Assembly (NCBI GenBank): GCA_036403155.1
Contig: DASWRM010000048.1
Location: forward strand, 1-45,697
Reading direction: 5' to 3'
Length of the DNA stretch: 45,697 nucleotides
From: Gaiellales bacterium
GTDB lineage: Bacteria > Actinomycetota > Thermoleophilia > Gaiellales > JAICJC01
Part shown: positions 44,549 through 45,697 of the stretch, in pieces
How the letters are laid out: every line of letters starts with the position of its first letter
Position numbering within the stretch: position 1 is the stretch's first letter
Notes under the pieces: generated by a model
The model's input: the letters and a program-made list of their open reading frames with translations, nothing else
Databases searched by the model: none
Told to the model about the DNA's origin: nothing
Translations under genes and position numbers: made by a program

Positions 44549-45328
44549 TCACTTTCCGAGATGCCGCCAGCGGTGAGTCAGCGCGAGCAGGCCAAGGTCG
44601 TCCAGCGGGACGATGGGTGGCCAGGTGACGGTGGCATCAGGTGGGCCGTCGATCTTGATGGTGCTGTCCCTCCACCGCTCCGCGACACCGGCGTCGTCAG
44701 CGATCCGGGGCCACGGCTTCCCCTCGACCGGGCGGCATATGAGGTTCTGCAGCACCGCTTGGCCGATGCTGAGGGTGCATGTGTGGCCATTGACCACCAT
44801 GACGTCTGGTGCCATGGCTTGGGCGAAGGTGATGTTCCCGCTGTAGCCCCGAGCAACCTGGAGAGATGATGAACGCTTCGCGAGCCAAAGCGTGGTGCGA
44901 TCAGGGGCGGTTCCCGATGCCGCCAATGCGGTTCGCTCGAGCTGGGTGTAGTAAGCCGGTTCCCTTGATTCCGCCTCCAGCACCATGTCGGTCATGGTGA
45001 GCCACGCGGCGAGTGCGAGTTGCCCGCCTGTCGGGATGCTGAGAGGCGTTCCCGCGATCATCGGCCCAAGGGTTGGCTGGGCGAGTTGCTGAAGGTCGCT
45101 CATCCAGCCGTTGTTACATGTCTGGCAAACGTGGTTGCGGACGGCCAGGACGATGGTGTCCTCCAGCCGGTCGGGCTGTTGGACGCCTCCATAGCGGCGA
45201 CGCTTCTTGATCCGCGCGTCGGTGGGCTTCGTCAACAGCGGCCGGATCCACTTGGGGATCGCGTCCTCTTTGCTGTCAGCGGTGTTGCCGCAGAAGATGC
45301 ACGTGCCGCGGTTCCGGCGTCTAGCCAT
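44549..45328 (-). CDS. HNH-like zinc protein, probable accessory gene
   Basis: 259 aa. N-terminal CIFCGNTADSKEDAIPKWI at about 10-28 and later NHVCQTCNNGWMSDLQ at about 66-81 form two CxxC pairs around a His/Asn-rich core, like HNH-type proteins common in phages and islands, often called HNH endonucleases. The catalytic His is uncertain. The remaining ~175 residues match nothing I know. Apparent GC and codon use are lower than in the rest of the window, which suggests transfer. ATG 45328 has a GAAAGGG ribosome site 7 bases upstream. Confidence 0.6.
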   Translation of the reverse strand: MARRRNRGTCIFCGNTADSKEDAIPKWIRPLLTKPTDARIKKRRRYGGVQQPDRLEDTIVLAVRNHVCQTCNNGWMSDLQQLAQPTLGPMIAGTPLSIPTGGQLALAAWLTMTDMVLEAESREPAYYTQLERTALAASGTAPDRTTLWLAKRSSSLQVARGYSGNITFAQAMAPDVMVVNGHTCTLSIGQAVLQNLICRPVEGKPWPRIADDAGVAERWRDSTIKIDGPPDATVTWPPIVPLDDLGLLALTHRWRHLGK

Positions 45329-45333
45329 GCGGC

Positions 45334-45339
45334 TACCCT
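45334..45339 (+). promoter_or_regulatory. -10 box TACCCT for the 45-residue gene
   Basis: TACCCT ends 6 bases before the ATG at 45346 with no ribosome site, the same leaderless layout as the chromosomal genes. It overlaps the ribosome-site region of the divergent HNH-like gene. Confidence 0.4.
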
Positions 45340-45345
45340 TTCAAC

Positions 45346-45483
45346 ATGACCGACAAGCCGCAACCGCCGGCAAAGCCGGAGCCGAAGCAGAAGACGAAGA
45401 CGGGCGCCGAGATCCCCGTCCCGAAGCGCGGCGAGTTCTACGAGAGCCTCGGCAAAGCAACCAAGCCTGATGACAGCCCCTAG
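45346..45483 (+). CDS. 45-residue basic protein, unknown function
   Basis: Lys/Pro-rich head (KPQPPAKPEPKQKTKTG) followed by a more ordered tail (EIPVPKRGEFYESLGKATK). No cysteines or membrane segment. A TACCCT box 6 bases upstream supports the start, and the neighbour genes fit around it. Divergent from the HNH-like gene. Could be an accessory-element protein; I recognise no family. Confidence 0.45.
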   Translation: MTDKPQPPAKPEPKQKTKTGAEIPVPKRGEFYESLGKATKPDDSP

Positions 45484-45513
45484 GCGGGTGTTTCCGCCGG
45501 TGACACGTCCTGG

Positions 45514-45519
45514 TATAAA
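45514..45519 (+). promoter_or_regulatory. -10 box TATAAA before the last gene
   Basis: TATAAA ends 13 bases before the ATG at 45533 and overlaps the approach to a GGAGG ribosome site. It is the box closest to the TATAAT consensus in this window together with TATAGT at 4955-4950 (minus). Confidence 0.4.
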
Positions 45520-45532
45520 GTGGAGGCCGACA

Positions 45533-45697
45533 ATGCCAACCGCCGCACCCCCACGACACCCGTCCATCTTGCTCGCCAAGGGCATTTTGAAGGCGCTCTT
45601 CACGGAGAAGCCCACGGAGACGAGCGAGGTCGTGGTTACCGCTGATGGCGACGTGGAGATCAACCCCGTCCATTACGAAGATCATGGCGAGGTTGTC
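45533..45697 (+). CDS. Hypothetical protein, N-terminal fragment
   Basis: At least 55 aa; it runs off the right edge. ATG 45533 has GGAGG about 8 bases upstream. A Pro/Ala head is followed by a helix (SILLAKGILKALFTEK) and a beta-like stretch with acidic residues (SEVVVTADGDVEINPVHYED). No family recognised. It lies 49 bases after the 45-residue gene on the same strand, in the same possible island. Confidence 0.45.
   Translation, partial: MPTAAPPRHPSILLAKGILKALFTEKPTETSEVVVTADGDVEINPVHYEDHGEVV

Overview
The window is very GC-rich bacterial chromosome with short gaps, many four-base gene overlaps and many GTG starts. It looks like an actinobacterium, most likely of the deep Thermoleophilia type; this is inferred from gene content and no rRNA is present to settle it. 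The run metG-tatD-rsmA-ispE / glmU-prs-rplY-pth / mfd-mazG-eno-ftsB-DUF501 is the same neighbourhood seen around metG-to-ppx in mycobacteria, and DUF501 next to an ftsB-like gene is an actinobacterial hallmark. There is one tRNA (Gln, TTG). I see no CRISPR array, insertion sequence or integrase.

Layout. 1-6.6 kb: surface and signalling genes (a PD40 fragment, a Kelch protein, a STAS anti-sigma antagonist, a membrane diguanylate cyclase, a membrane-anchored histidine-motif protein), then a zinc-ribbon peptide, thioredoxin reductase and a zinc-ribbon/PAS protein. 6.6-13.6 kb: a DNA-repair operon of AddB-like and AddA-like helicase-nucleases, endonuclease III and a small coiled-coil protein. 13.7-19.5 kb: an alkaline-phosphatase-superfamily enzyme, a ferredoxin, a thiol-redox/cytochrome c maturation operon (TlpA, CcmH, CcdA, degenerate receiver), a membrane spermidine-synthase-like protein and a zinc ribbon. 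19.7-22.4 kb: small lineage-type proteins, DUF501 and FtsB. 22.4-32.2 kb: pyruvate kinase, enolase, a histidine kinase, MazG, a PrsA/SurA-like foldase and Mfd. 32.3-34.1 kb: a plus-strand insert with an M20 peptidase. 34.2-44.3 kb: pth, rplY, prs, glmU, tRNA-Gln, ispE, rsmA, an EamA permease, tatD, metG, an AbrB-type regulator and rsmI. 44.5 kb to the end: a short stretch of lower apparent GC with an HNH-like gene and two small proteins, probably the edge of an accessory island.

Two themes connect the regions. First, most genes that begin a transcript have a TAnnnT -10 box ending 6-11 bases before the start codon and no Shine-Dalgarno sequence, so leaderless initiation appears common; genes inside operons instead use ATGA/GTGA stop-start overlaps. 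Two divergent gene pairs (4.95 kb and 32.24 kb) have interlocked -10 boxes. One gene, the STAS antagonist, instead has a SigB/SigF-type promoter. Second, there are two interspersed repeat families: a hairpin element found in both convergent gaps longer than 100 bases (15.3 and 34.1 kb), and a paired GACCAAGTC-cored element in two long gaps (21.9 and 44.4 kb), the second of which borders the possible island. I found no clearly new multi-gene system; the repeats, interlocked promoters and unassigned small metal-binding proteins are the least explained parts.
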